From Bacteroidota bacterium (GTDB lineage: Bacteria > Bacteroidota > Bacteroidia > Chitinophagales > Chitinophagaceae): 64,000 nt of DNA. The stretch spans positions 186,001 to 250,000 of the forward strand of contig JAFDXX010000004.1 of the NCBI GenBank assembly GCA_018267705.1, given 5' to 3'. Within the stretch, counting starts at the first letter, position 1, and every line of letters starts with the position of its first letter. Shown here in pieces: positions 34,202 to 42,777 of this stretch. Both the position numbers and the translations under genes were made by a program. The notes beneath the pieces were generated by a model. That model worked only from the letters and a program-made list of their open reading frames with translations. It was not told where the DNA came from and ran no database searches.

Positions 34202-34897
34202 TTATTTCTTCGAAGCAAGTGTAAAGGCAAGCTTTACGCCCAATGCATTGTTGTTTGAAGTTTTTTCTCCATTATAATTTTTTAATACATTATCAGATGC
34301 ATCATAAAACCGATGCTTTGTAATAGCAACATCATAAAAAGGAATAAGTTTTACAGCTGAAAAAAAATCTCCTTTTGTGGGAATATTAAATATAATTTGA
34401 AACCTTCCTCTTAAAAAATAACTTCTAAACATATTTTCATTATCTGAAACTTTAAATCTTAAAGGTATAGCAGGTGTAAGGGAAGCAACATCTAATTTAA
34501 TTTCGTTAGAGCTAAGCATTAATAAACAACCAAACAATAAGTTTTTAGATAAGGAGAAATTAGGACCTAATCTAACATTAAATGTGGTTAATCCCACCCT
34601 TCCCGAACTTGTTCCATTAGATTTTGCAGTAGAAAAAGATTTTGAATAATCTGCACCAAATTCAAGGCCATTAAGCAAAAAACTTACACCAATACCATAT
34701 TGTATAGGCGATGCAGTAAGCATTCCCGGTACTCCTAAACTGTCTGAAACAGTATTAATATAACTCTCAAAATTTGTGCTGCTTTGTTTAAAACTAAGTA
34801 ACTCTAAATTAATTCCATTTTTTGCCTTTTCATTTTTTTGTGCGAAAGTGGTTAAACTTAATATTGTTAGAATAATAAATATTTTACTTTTTTTCAT
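34202..34897 (-). CDS. Putative outer-membrane beta-barrel protein, unknown function
   Basis: I choose the ATG at 34897, where a signal peptide begins (MKKSKIFIILTILSLTTFAQ); a frame open further upstream has no signal sequence. The 231-residue product has alternating hydrophobic strands with aromatic ends and short Asn/Ser/Gly loops (GIGVSFLLNGLEFGADYS, NVRLGPNFSLSKNLLFG), as in eight- to ten-strand outer-membrane barrels, and ends GVKLAFTLASKK. No known family was recognised. Its stop abuts the paaE stop with no spacer and no terminator between. It lies inside the gap that splits the phenylacetate genes. Confidence 0.65.
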   Translation of the reverse strand: MKKSKIFIILTILSLTTFAQKNEKAKNGINLELLSFKQSSTNFESYINTVSDSLGVPGMLTASPIQYGIGVSFLLNGLEFGADYSKSFSTAKSNGTSSGRVGLTTFNVRLGPNFSLSKNLLFGCLLMLSSNEIKLDVASLTPAIPLRFKVSDNENMFRSYFLRGRFQIIFNIPTKGDFFSAVKLIPFYDVAITKHRFYDASDNVLKNYNGEKTSNNNALGVKLAFTLASKK

Positions 34898-35018
34898 TTT
34901 ATTTTTTTTGTAAAAATATTTATACAGTTGCCTATAAGAAATACTCAAAAACGATTATTTTTTAATATTAATATTTTGTATTTAATGTAGCATGATAAAC
35001 AACTTATCATTATTTGTA

Positions 35019-36377
35019 TTAAAACTCTTGATATCCTTTCCCTCCGCATGATGAACAATCAACAGGTATAGTTTTATAGGATGAAGAATTATAAGCAGCA
35101 TAAACCCTTTTTAAAACAGTACCGGTGCCGGCACAAGCAGGGCAAACTACACGTGTGGTTACTTTAGGAGTTATAGGAGTAGTTGGTTTAGATGTTGATG
35201 GAGATTGGCCGTTATTATTGGATTGAGTAGTATACGGTTTCCCTTCCCATTCGGCAATTGTTCTATCAACCAAACCGGTATAAGAGTCGTCTAACAATTT
35301 TACTTTTTCCATATCTCTTTTAGCAGTTATAAGAGCTCCATCTTTTTTATATGCTCTTGCCCTATTTAAATAAGCATCTGGTACATTAGGGTATAATCGA
35401 ATTGCTTCAGATGAACAAGCAATTGCTTTTTTTAGATTTACTTCTTTTTTACTTCCGTATCCATAAGTGTAATTATATCCATCATCTAACAATGTTTTAT
35501 ATGCTTGTGAAACACCTGAAATTGTTTTTACAGAATAATCCGGTGCAATAGATGCTGTTTCAAAACCACCCGTTTTTTCTAAAAGAATTGTTCGTTTTGT
35601 ATAGCAGCCTGCAGCCTTTGCCCATTCTGTATTTATTTGAATGGCTTTTGAATAATCGGCAATAGCAAAATCGTATTTACCTGCAGCTTCATAACTTGCG
35701 GCACGCATTACTAAAATTTGTATTTGGCCATAATCATTCTTATCTGCAATAGAAATTTTTAATGCTTCTGTATAATCATTTATTGCGTTGGTATAATCTT
35801 TTCTTTCATCATATATTTTTGCCCTGCTTGTAAAAATATCGACAGCCTTAAAATTCAATGCAATAGCCTTAGATAAATCTGCATAAGCAGAATCTGTTTT
35901 ATTAATTAATTTATTTTGATATAGAGTACCTCTTTTATAAAAGAATACAGAATCTTTTGGGTCTAAACTAATTGCTTTGGTAAGATCATTGATTGCTAAT
36001 TGATATTGTGAAATCATTGCATATAAAGAAGAACGTGTGCTATAAAGCAATGCTGCTTTAGAATACTTGGCAATTAACTTTCCGAAAGATTGTATTTCTG
36101 TTTCAATATAATTTATTGCTTCTGTTTCTTGTGCATTTCTAAGTTTATATCTGTATACTAATAATAATCTGTTGTATAATTCTCTTTCATCGGGTTTTAA
36201 TTCAATCGCTTTTTTATAAAGAGCAACAGATTTATCAAACTCGTAATTTTTAAAAGCTTCTTGTGCACTGCTATAAACCTCTTGCCATGTAGTTTTTGTA
36301 GAGGTAGTTGTTTTATTTGTCTGAGCAAAAGATGCTAAACATAAGAATGTTAAAATAAGAAATGTATAAAATTTCAT
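35019..36377 (-). CDS. Secreted TPR-repeat protein with DnaJ-type zinc finger
   Basis: The 452-residue protein has a signal peptide (ending ASFAQ), then about eight TPR units from residue 30 to 370 (for example AFKNYEFDKSVALYKKAIEL, then LYNRLLLVYRYK, and YAMISQYQLAINDLTKAISL). A Ser/Thr/Pro linker leads to a C-terminal zinc finger with CPACAGTG and CSSCGGKGY, two CxxCxGxG motifs like half a DnaJ cysteine-rich region. The combination is frequent in Bacteroidota and its role is unknown; TPRs suggest protein binding in the periplasm. It is a single gene between the barrel protein and a divergent lipoprotein. Confidence 0.85.
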   Translation of the reverse strand: MKFYTFLILTFLCLASFAQTNKTTTSTKTTWQEVYSSAQEAFKNYEFDKSVALYKKAIELKPDERELYNRLLLVYRYKLRNAQETEAINYIETEIQSFGKLIAKYSKAALLYSTRSSLYAMISQYQLAINDLTKAISLDPKDSVFFYKRGTLYQNKLINKTDSAYADLSKAIALNFKAVDIFTSRAKIYDERKDYTNAINDYTEALKISIADKNDYGQIQILVMRAASYEAAGKYDFAIADYSKAIQINTEWAKAAGCYTKRTILLEKTGGFETASIAPDYSVKTISGVSQAYKTLLDDGYNYTYGYGSKKEVNLKKAIACSSEAIRLYPNVPDAYLNRARAYKKDGALITAKRDMEKVKLLDDSYTGLVDRTIAEWEGKPYTTQSNNNGQSPSTSKPTTPITPKVTTRVVCPACAGTGTVLKRVYAAYNSSSYKTIPVDCSSCGGKGYQEF

Positions 36378-36505
36378 AGCGAGGTTTTTACAAAAATATT
36401 TTTTTAAAAACTTCTGTCAATACTCTTAAACGAGTATAAAATACTCAATATAGAGTATATGTAGCATTTAATTGAAATGCTATTTTGTTCTTCAAAAATT
36501 TATTT

Positions 36506-37186
36506 ATGAAAAAAATAATCTTACCCTTAGCAACACTATTCATTTTAATTGCATGTGAAAATAATCCTACACAAGAAAAAGCAGAAAATGCTCAATCTGA
36601 TTCTACAAAAAGCACCGCCACCACCACTGCAGACCCTAATGTTTCTGAATGGATGAGTTGGGAATCAGGAGTAGATGTTGCTGCTATTACCGATACAAGT
36701 TTTAAAACACCTAATGTTATTGTACATGTAGCACGTATGGTAAACACACCTGTTGGTAATGCAGCAAGCGGTATGCTATTATACCAACCTAATGCAAAAC
36801 AACAACCTGTTGTAATGGGTTTTGTTAGCACCAATAAAACAGTAGGTGCATATTTTGGCCCTAAAATTTTTGCAGGCACACCATTTGAAAAAGCTCCGGT
36901 ATTAGATGCAACTTTTAATATTAAACAAGATAATAAAACCGCCACAGCTAAAATAGTTGCAAGCGGGCATGTTTTTGAAGTTGAAATGATTGATTTAGGA
37001 AACCCTTATTTAATAGATAGAAAACCAGCTGCAATGCCACCTTTCTATCAACAAGGTGTAGAAATGAAAGCAGGAACAGTTAAACTAAAAGTTGATGGTA
37101 AAGAAGTAAAATTAATATTACCACCTAAAGGTATTAGTGGAGGCCCCGCTGCCGTTGTATCTCCTAACGGAGTTTATGCACGATAA
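36506..37186 (+). CDS. Lipoprotein of unknown function
   Basis: The start chosen is the ATG at 36506, which begins a lipoprotein signal with lipobox LIAC (MKKIILPLATLFILIAC); an upstream TTG frame adds only seven residues. After a Ser/Thr/Asp-rich spacer, the 226-residue product has a globular domain with WESGVDVAAITDTSFKTPNV, AYFGPKIFAGTPFEKAPVL and a C-terminal LPPKGISGGPAAVVSPNGVY. I do not recognise the family. It is transcribed toward paaA but separated from it by a terminator and an operator, so it is not part of the phenylacetate operon. Confidence 0.7.
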   Translation: MKKIILPLATLFILIACENNPTQEKAENAQSDSTKSTATTTADPNVSEWMSWESGVDVAAITDTSFKTPNVIVHVARMVNTPVGNAASGMLLYQPNAKQQPVVMGFVSTNKTVGAYFGPKIFAGTPFEKAPVLDATFNIKQDNKTATAKIVASGHVFEVEMIDLGNPYLIDRKPAAMPPFYQQGVEMKAGTVKLKVDGKEVKLILPPKGISGGPAAVVSPNGVYAR

Positions 37187-37208
37187 ATATTTCATTTTTA
37201 TTAAGTGG

Positions 37209-37230
37209 AGCCCCATTTATTGGGGCTTTT
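37209..37230 (+). terminator. Terminator between the lipoprotein gene and paaA
   Basis: Seven-bp GC-rich stem, AGCCCCA with TGGGGCT, loop TTTAT, followed by TTTCTTTTT. Confidence 0.8.
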
Positions 37231-37237
37231 CTTTTTC

Positions 37238-37251
37238 CTAACAGTTGTTAG
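37238..37251. promoter_or_regulatory. Palindromic operator upstream of paaA (site 2)
   Basis: CTAACAGTTGTTAG differs from site 1 before the tetR gene by one base in the centre. It overlaps the expected -33 region (TTG within the right arm) and is followed 18 bases later by TAATTTAG (37270-37277), a one-mismatch -7 box. It is 43 bases before the paaA ATG. Repression by the TetR protein is the likely function. Confidence 0.75.
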
Positions 37252-37294
37252 CTTTATTGCTAAAACATTTAATTTAGCATCAAAATAGTTTTAA

Positions 37295-38242
37295 ATGGAA
37301 GTACAAGACTTTGAGCAAATATTTCAACAAAAAATTGATAACGAAATAAAAATAGAACCAAAAGATTGGATGCCGGATGCATATAGAAAAACTAATATTC
37401 GACAAATAAGTCAACATGCACACAGCGAGGTTGTTGGCATGCTGCCCGAAGGTAATTGGATTAGTAGAGCACCCTCATTAAAACGTAAAGCAATTTTATT
37501 AGCAAAAGTACAAGATGAAGCAGGGCACGGTTTGTACTTATATTCAGCTGCCGAAACATTGGGTATAAGTAGAGATGAAATGATTGAACAATTACTTACT
37601 GGTAAAGCAAAATATTCTTCCATATTTAACTATCCAACACTTACATGGGCCGATATGGGAGCCATTGGTTGGTTAGTAGATGGAGCAGCCATATTAAATC
37701 AGGTAATGCTTTGTAGAACAAGTTATGGCCCATATGCAAGAGCTATGGTTAGAATTTGTAAAGAAGAAAGTTTTCATCAACGGCAAGGCTTTGAAGTTTT
37801 ATTAGTATTATCAAAAGGAACCAATGAGCAAAAAGCTATGTGCCAAGATGCTATTAACAGATGGTGGTGGCCAAGTTTAATGATGTTTGGACCTAAAGAC
37901 AGTGAAAGCACTAATAGTGATTTAAGTATGAAATGGAAAATTAAAAGAAAAAGCAACGATGAACTTCGGCAGAACTTTATAGATATGATTGCAGAACAGG
38001 TAAAAATATTAGGAATGACTTTGCCCGACCCTAATTTAAAATGGAATGAAGAAAGAAAACATTACGATTTTGGCGAAATAAATTGGGATGAGTTTTGGAA
38101 TGTAGTAAAAGGAAATGGCCCATGCAATAAACAAAGATTGGAAGCACGAAAAAAAGCACACGAAAATGGGAATTGGGTAAGAGAAGCAGCTTTAATGTAT
38201 GCCGAAAAAAGAAAAAATCGTACAGCCACAAAAGTAGCATAA
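37295..38242 (+). CDS. paaA: Phenylacetyl-CoA 1,2-epoxidase catalytic subunit A
   Basis: PaaA is the di-iron subunit that forms the ring epoxide of phenylacetyl-CoA. The 315-residue length is typical. Iron-ligand regions are visible: the first helix carries [12 protein letters not shown], then [11 protein letters not shown] (E-x2-H), and later [14 protein letters not shown] (second E-x2-H). [12 protein letters not shown] and [11 protein letters not shown] also fit the family. It is the first gene of the operon paaABCDGI, all in the same direction with overlaps or short gaps, and lies behind a terminator and an operator palindrome. Confidence 0.95.
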   Translation: MEVQDFEQIFQQKIDNEIKIEPKDWMPDAYRKTNIRQISQHAHSEVVGMLPEGNWISRAPSLKRKAILLAKVQDEAGHGLYLYSAAETLGISRDEMIEQLLTGKAKYSSIFNYPTLTWADMGAIGWLVDGAAILNQVMLCRTSYGPYARAMVRICKEESFHQRQGFEVLLVLSKGTNEQKAMCQDAINRWWWPSLMMFGPKDSESTNSDLSMKWKIKRKSNDELRQNFIDMIAEQVKILGMTLPDPNLKWNEERKHYDFGEINWDEFWNVVKGNGPCNKQRLEARKKAHENGNWVREAALMYAEKRKNRTATKVA

Positions 38243-38256
38243 TAAAAAATAATAAT

Positions 38257-38616
38257 ATGAAAAATTATATAAATAAATATTTTTACGGAGACTATGGAGA
38301 AATAGAAGGAGGCTCTTCTTCATCAAACACAACAGAACACCAATGGCCTTTATGGGAAATTTTTATAAGAAGCAAACAAGGGTTAGATCATAAACATGTT
38401 GGTAGCCTACATGCAGCCGATGCACCAATGGCAATTGAAAATGCAAGAGATGTTTATACCAGAAGAATGGAAGGCATAAGTATTTGGGTAGTAGAAAGTA
38501 AATACATTACAGCCTCTAATCCCGATGAAGCAGGAGAGTTATATGAGCCTGCAAAAAATAAAATTTATCGCCACCCAACATTTTATCAATTACCCGAAGA
38601 AGTAAACCACATGTAA
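38257..38616 (+). CDS. paaB: Phenylacetyl-CoA epoxidase subunit B
   Basis: The start is the ATG at 38257 (MKNYINKYF), 14 bases after paaA; an earlier in-frame start would overlap paaA by 70 bases. The 119-residue protein has the PaaB core WPLWEIFIRSKQGLDHKHVG, then LHAADAPMAIENARDVYTRR and GISIWVV. A short Gly/Ser insert near the N-terminus (GGSSSSNTTEHQ) looks like a linker. PaaB links PaaAC units in the complex and is needed for activity. Its TAA overlaps the ATG of paaC by one base. Confidence 0.93.
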   Translation: MKNYINKYFYGDYGEIEGGSSSSNTTEHQWPLWEIFIRSKQGLDHKHVGSLHAADAPMAIENARDVYTRRMEGISIWVVESKYITASNPDEAGELYEPAKNKIYRHPTFYQLPEEVNHM

Positions 38617-39350
38617 TGCAATATTTAATTAACTATACACTTTATTTAGCCGATACAACTTTAATTCTTTCGCAACGCAATAGTGAATGGTGTGGGCACG
38701 GACCAATTTTAGAGCAAGATATTGCCCTCACCAATATCGCATTAGATTTATTAGGGCAATCAAGAAGTTTATATCAATATGCAGCCGAACTAATTGGCAA
38801 CAATGCAACCGAAGACAGCCTTGCTTATTTAAGAAATGAAAGAGAATTTAAAAATTTATTGTTGGTTGAATTACCTAATACAGATTGGGCACAAACTATT
38901 GTAAAACAATTTTATTTTTCAATTTATCAATTATACTTATTTCAACAATTACAACAACATAGCAATACACATATAGCAGCCATTGCCGAAAAAGCTATTA
39001 AAGAAATTATGTATCATGCTCGTTGGAGTAGTGAATGGGTAATACGTTTAGGTGATGGTACAACCGAAAGCCACGGACGTATGTTAAATGCAATTGATGA
39101 ATTAAAAAATTATACTAATGAAATGTTTATTCCAACCGCCTATGAAGTAGAAATGAATATTGATTTAAAACTAATTCAACAACAATGGAATGAAAAAGTG
39201 AATAATATTTTTGAAGAAGCTACATTATTATTTCCAAATAAAACATTTAGTCAAACCGGTGGAAAAACAGGTACACATACAGAACATTTAGGTTACATTT
39301 TAGCCGAAATGCAATATCTACAAAGATCTTATCCTAATGCACAATGGTAG
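38616..39350 (+). CDS. paaC: Phenylacetyl-CoA epoxidase structural subunit C
   Basis: The 244-residue PaaC is a ferritin-like partner of PaaA that has lost a working di-iron site. Family marks are the EWCGHGPILEQDIALTNIALDLLGQSR stretch (read here in parts: EWCGHGPILEQDIALTNI, then ALDLLGQSRSLYQYAAEL), KEIMYHARWSSEWVIRLGDG and TGGKTGTHTEHLGYILAEMQ. Helical throughout. Its start overlaps the paaB stop by one base and its end overlaps paaD by seven bases, so translation of the three is coupled. Confidence 0.94.
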   Translation: MQYLINYTLYLADTTLILSQRNSEWCGHGPILEQDIALTNIALDLLGQSRSLYQYAAELIGNNATEDSLAYLRNEREFKNLLLVELPNTDWAQTIVKQFYFSIYQLYLFQQLQQHSNTHIAAIAEKAIKEIMYHARWSSEWVIRLGDGTTESHGRMLNAIDELKNYTNEMFIPTAYEVEMNIDLKLIQQQWNEKVNNIFEEATLLFPNKTFSQTGGKTGTHTEHLGYILAEMQYLQRSYPNAQW

Positions 39351-39847
39351 AAACTGAAAACATATTAATCAAAAAAACATGGGAAATATTAGCTGGCGTA
39401 TCAGATCCTGAAATTCCGGTATTAACTATTTTAGATTTAGGAATTGTTAGAGATGTTGTTATTACAAACCAACAAATTGAAATTATCATAACGCCAACTT
39501 ATATGGGCTGCCCTGCTATGGATATGATAAGTATGAATATAAAAGCAGCAATGTTAGAACACGGCTATAAAAACATATCAATAAAAAATATATTATCTCC
39601 TGCATGGACAACAGATTGGATGAGTGAAGAAGGAAAGAAAAAATTAAAATCCTACGGAATTGCTCCACCCAACCCAAAACAAATTGTTTGTACACCTAAT
39701 GCATTTCAAGAAGAAGAAGTGGTGCAATGCCCTAAATGTAACTCATATAATACACAACTTATTTCAAGATTTGGAAGTACTGCCTGCAAAGCATTGTACA
39801 AATGTTACCATTGTCACGAGCCTTTTGAATATTTTAAATGCCATTAA
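39344..39847 (+). CDS. paaD: Phenylacetate degradation maturation protein D
   Basis: The 167-residue protein has an N-terminal MIP18/DUF59 domain (GVSDPEIPVLTILDLGIVRD, then ITPTYMGCPAMDMI) and a C-terminal zinc-ribbon-like part with CPKC and CYHC cysteine pairs. PaaD is thought to help mature or insert the metal centre of the epoxidase or the [2Fe-2S] of PaaE. The full double-domain form is present. It overlaps paaC by seven bases and is followed by paaG after three bases. Confidence 0.93.
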   Translation: MVETENILIKKTWEILAGVSDPEIPVLTILDLGIVRDVVITNQQIEIIITPTYMGCPAMDMISMNIKAAMLEHGYKNISIKNILSPAWTTDWMSEEGKKKLKSYGIAPPNPKQIVCTPNAFQEEEVVQCPKCNSYNTQLISRFGSTACKALYKCYHCHEPFEYFKCH

Positions 39848-39850
39848 ATT

Positions 39851-40627
39851 ATGTTACCTATTCTATTTGAAATAAAAGAAAAAATTGCCTTTATAACACT
39901 TAACCGCTCCGATAAATTAAATTCTTTTAATAGAGAAATGGCTTTATTATTTCAAGAAAAATTAGATGAAGCAGCAGCAAATACAGAAGTAAGATGTATT
40001 TATATAACCGGTGCCGGCAAAGGGTTTTGTGCAGGACAAGATTTAACTGAAGTAACAGACCCTAATGGCCCTAGCATGAATACAATTTTAAGTGAACATT
40101 ATAATCCAATCATCAATCGCATTAGGAATATTTATAAACCCATTGTTTGTGCAGTAAACGGTGTAGCAGCAGGTGCGGGTGCAAATATTGCTTTGGCTTG
40201 CGATGTAGTTATAGCACATGAACAAGCAAGTTTTATTCAAGCATTTAGTAAAATTGGTTTAATACCCGATAGCGGTGGCACATTTACTTTACCAAGATTA
40301 ATTGGTTTTCAAAAAGCAAGTGCATTAATGATGCTGGGTGATAAAGTTACTGCAATAGAAGCCTTACAAATGGGCATGTTATATAAAGTTTTAAATGAAG
40401 AAAATTTTATATCTGAAAGCATTAAAATAGCAACTACACTTGCCAATATGCCTACTAAAACATTAGGATACATTAAACATTTACTCAATTGCTCTGTTAT
40501 AAATAACATGAATCAACAATTATTAGTTGAAGATGAATATCAACAAAAAGCGGCAGCTACAAAAGATTACAAAGAAGGAGTAGTAGCATTTTTAGAAAAA
40601 AGAATACCACGTTTTACGGGAGAATAA
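39851..40627 (+). CDS. paaG: Enoyl-CoA hydratase/isomerase, PaaG-like
   Basis: The 258-residue crotonase-fold protein is the likely ring 1,2-epoxyphenylacetyl-CoA isomerase. It has ITGAGKGFCAGQDLTEV (oxyanion hole residues), AVNGVAAGAGANIALACDVV (second oxyanion strand) and IPDSGGTFTLPRLIGFQKA, whose Asp replaces the second Glu of hydratases, a mark of PaaG rather than PaaF. It sits between paaD and paaI, in the operon's usual place. A PaaF-type hydratase is the alternative, but the D-for-E exchange speaks against it. Confidence 0.88.
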   Translation: MLPILFEIKEKIAFITLNRSDKLNSFNREMALLFQEKLDEAAANTEVRCIYITGAGKGFCAGQDLTEVTDPNGPSMNTILSEHYNPIINRIRNIYKPIVCAVNGVAAGAGANIALACDVVIAHEQASFIQAFSKIGLIPDSGGTFTLPRLIGFQKASALMMLGDKVTAIEALQMGMLYKVLNEENFISESIKIATTLANMPTKTLGYIKHLLNCSVINNMNQQLLVEDEYQQKAAATKDYKEGVVAFLEKRIPRFTGE

Positions 40628-40656
40628 ACCAATATCATATTATTAAAATAATTATT

Positions 40657-41091
40657 ATGAGCACAAAGGATGAGTTTGCCAATCATATTGTTGAACAAAT
40701 GTTACACAACGATAAATTTTCTCAATGGTTAGGCATTTCAATAATAAAAATAGCAGAAGGATACAGTAAAATTTCTATGATGGTACGAAACGAAATGCTT
40801 AATGGGCATGGTATTGCACACGGAGGTATTGCATTTAGCTTAGCTGATAGTGCATTTGCATTTGCATGCAATAATAGAAATGTGCTATCAGTTTCTTTAG
40901 ATACCAGTATAAACTTTATAAAACCAACCCATACCGGCGATATATTATTTGCAGAAGCCAAAGAAATTCATAACGGAAAAAATACAGGCTTATATCATAT
41001 AACAATAACCAATCAATATAATCATGTTGTTGCTTTGTTTAAAGGCACTTGTTATAAAACAGATAGAAAAGTAGTGAATGAAAGTGTATAA
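40657..41091 (+). CDS. paaI: Phenylacetyl-CoA pathway hotdog thioesterase
   Basis: PaaI-type thioesterases hydrolyse dead-end or accumulating CoA esters to relieve CoA trapping. The 144-residue length and the motif GHGIAHGGIAFSLADSAFAF, with HGG and the catalytic Asp, are typical of the PaaI hotdog family; SVSLDTSINFIKPTHTGD is the next conserved segment. It follows paaG by 29 bases on the same strand and is probably the last gene of the operon. No terminator is evident after it. Confidence 0.92.
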   Translation: MSTKDEFANHIVEQMLHNDKFSQWLGISIIKIAEGYSKISMMVRNEMLNGHGIAHGGIAFSLADSAFAFACNNRNVLSVSLDTSINFIKPTHTGDILFAEAKEIHNGKNTGLYHITITNQYNHVVALFKGTCYKTDRKVVNESV

Positions 41092-41272
41092 GAATTAAAG
41101 TGTGCTTAGAGAAAATAAATAATTCAGTACATTTATTTCATACATAACATTATAATTAAGAATATTAATTTTGAATTTGAAGCATTAGAAATAGCTCCAT
41201 AGTGTATCTTAAAAAAATAAACATCAATAAAAATTTTACCACAATAACTTGTAGTAGTTATATGCTTTAATC

Positions 41273-41863
41273 ATGATATATCAATTCAACCAATACATTC
41301 CTGTAATACACAAAACTTCTTTTATACATCCTTTAGCAAGTGTTACAGGCAATGTAATTATTGGTAAAAATGTTTATGTTGGTCCGCATGCAGCAATAAG
41401 GGGAGATTGGGGAAAAATTATTATAGAAGATGGTTGCAATGTGCAAGAAAACTGTACCATACACATGTTTCCGGGCGTAACAGTATTATTAAAAGAGGCA
41501 GCTCATATTGGACATGGTGCGGTAATACATGGAGCTACTATTGGTAAAAATTGCTTAATAGGAATGAATGCCGTAATAATGGACAATGTTGTTTTAGAAG
41601 AAGAGTGTATTGTAGGAGCATTAAGTTTTATTAAAGCCGATGAAAAATTTGCGGCAAGAAGTTTAATAGTTGGGAATCCTGCAAAAAAAGTTAAAGAAGT
41701 AAGCAATGAAATGATTGCTTGGAAAACAGAAGGTACTGCATTATATCAGCAACTACCTAAACAAATGTTTGAAACTTTTAAAGAAGTAGAACCATTAAGA
41801 GATATTCCTGAAAATTATAAAGATCAACCTGCTATTTATAAAACGTGGAATGAGTATAAATAA
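41273..41863 (+). CDS. paaY: Gamma-carbonic-anhydrase-like hexapeptide protein, PaaY-like
   Basis: A 196-residue left-handed beta-helix protein built from hexapeptide repeats (SVTGNVIIGKNVYVGPHAAI, then EDGCNVQENCTIHMFPG, AHIGHGAVIHGATIGKNCLIG). The three histidines typical of gamma-class metal sites (HMF, HIGHG, HG) are present. The C-terminus KTWNEYK and helix fit PaaY, a thioesterase or carbonic-anhydrase-like enzyme of the phenylacetate pathway. It follows paaI after 181 bases with its own leader, so it may be separately transcribed. Confidence 0.85.
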   Translation: MIYQFNQYIPVIHKTSFIHPLASVTGNVIIGKNVYVGPHAAIRGDWGKIIIEDGCNVQENCTIHMFPGVTVLLKEAAHIGHGAVIHGATIGKNCLIGMNAVIMDNVVLEEECIVGALSFIKADEKFAARSLIVGNPAKKVKEVSNEMIAWKTEGTALYQQLPKQMFETFKEVEPLRDIPENYKDQPAIYKTWNEYK

Positions 41864-41874
41864 TTTCTTAAATA

Positions 41875-42699
41875 TTATTCCATTTTACCAAAAGGTCTTT
41901 TCATTAATTCTGCAAAATCTTCATCTTTATTATTCGGATAATATCTATCTAATCCGTATTTAATATCAGCAGCATTTAGTTTTAAAAATGTTCCTAATAA
42001 TCTATCCCAAATGCTTAAAACAGCACCATAATTACTATCAGTATATGGTTGTTTCCAATGGTGGTGTACTTTGTGCATATTAGGAGAAACTAATATATAA
42101 CTTAACCCTTGATCTAACCATTTTGGTAAACTTATATTAGCATGTGTAAAAGCGGTGGCAATTACAAGTATGGTTTGAAAAATCATCACTGCATACATGG
42201 GAGAGCCTGAAATAAAAATACCTATAAAAAAGAACAGCCCACGCAACACACTTTCAACCGGATGATGACGTAAACCTGTTGTAACATCTACATTATTATC
42301 TGCATGATGCACTACATGAAATCTCCATAAGAATTTTATTTTATGTTCTGTTATATGCACCAACCATCCACCAAAAAAATCTAATGCTAAAAATGAAATA
42401 ATAATGGTTGAAATAATATTGGCTTTAAACCAATACACCAATCCAAATTCTTTTGTTTTACACCAATCGCTCAATTTTACAATTAACACAGCTAAAAAAG
42501 TATGAATAATTAAATGAATAATTGTGAAAGCAAAATTTACACCTGCATGTTGCAATTTATTTTTTTTATAATTCATTTGAATTAAAGGAATACTACCTTC
42601 AATTATCCAAAAAAATAAAAGCCCGCCAACTAAAAAAGCCAAACGTTGAATGGGATGATGCTCAAGTGTTTCAAAATAAGTAATAATGTTTTGTAGCAT
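41875..42699 (-). CDS. Sterol desaturase/fatty acid hydroxylase family membrane protein
   Basis: The 274-residue protein has about five hydrophobic helices and the His-box pattern of the family: HITEHKIKFLWRFHVVHHAD (HxxxH and HxxHH), LRHHPVE, and HKVHHHWKQP, for a cytosol-facing di-iron site. Family members hydroxylate or desaturate lipids and sterols. It has all the His ligands I can place, so it should be active. The substrate is unknown; in Bacteroidota, hydroxylated lipids such as flexirubin-, sphingolipid- or carotenoid-related compounds are candidates. It faces paaY and follows dnaN on the same strand, separated from it by a terminator. Confidence 0.88.
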   Translation of the reverse strand: MLQNIITYFETLEHHPIQRLAFLVGGLLFFWIIEGSIPLIQMNYKKNKLQHAGVNFAFTIIHLIIHTFLAVLIVKLSDWCKTKEFGLVYWFKANIISTIIISFLALDFFGGWLVHITEHKIKFLWRFHVVHHADNNVDVTTGLRHHPVESVLRGLFFFIGIFISGSPMYAVMIFQTILVIATAFTHANISLPKWLDQGLSYILVSPNMHKVHHHWKQPYTDSNYGAVLSIWDRLLGTFLKLNAADIKYGLDRYYPNNKDEDFAELMKRPFGKME

Positions 42700-42722
42700 A
42701 AAGTGATTTGAGTAATGAAAAT

Positions 42723-42757
42723 AAAAAATCCTTCAGCAAAAAGCAAAAGGATTTTTT
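42723..42757 (-). terminator. Terminator of dnaN
   Basis: Eleven-bp stem, AAAAAATCCTT with AAGGATTTTTT; on the minus strand it follows the dnaN stop and ends in a T-run. Confidence 0.8.
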
Positions 42758-42777
42758 TATGGGATGGTTAATAAGTA

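Noticed and set aside
41244-41261. ATAACT/AGTTAT inverted repeat upstream of paaY as a third regulator site
   Set aside because: The spacing between TAAC and GTTA is 8 bases, not 4 as in the two operators, so it is not the same site; possibly chance in AT-rich DNA.
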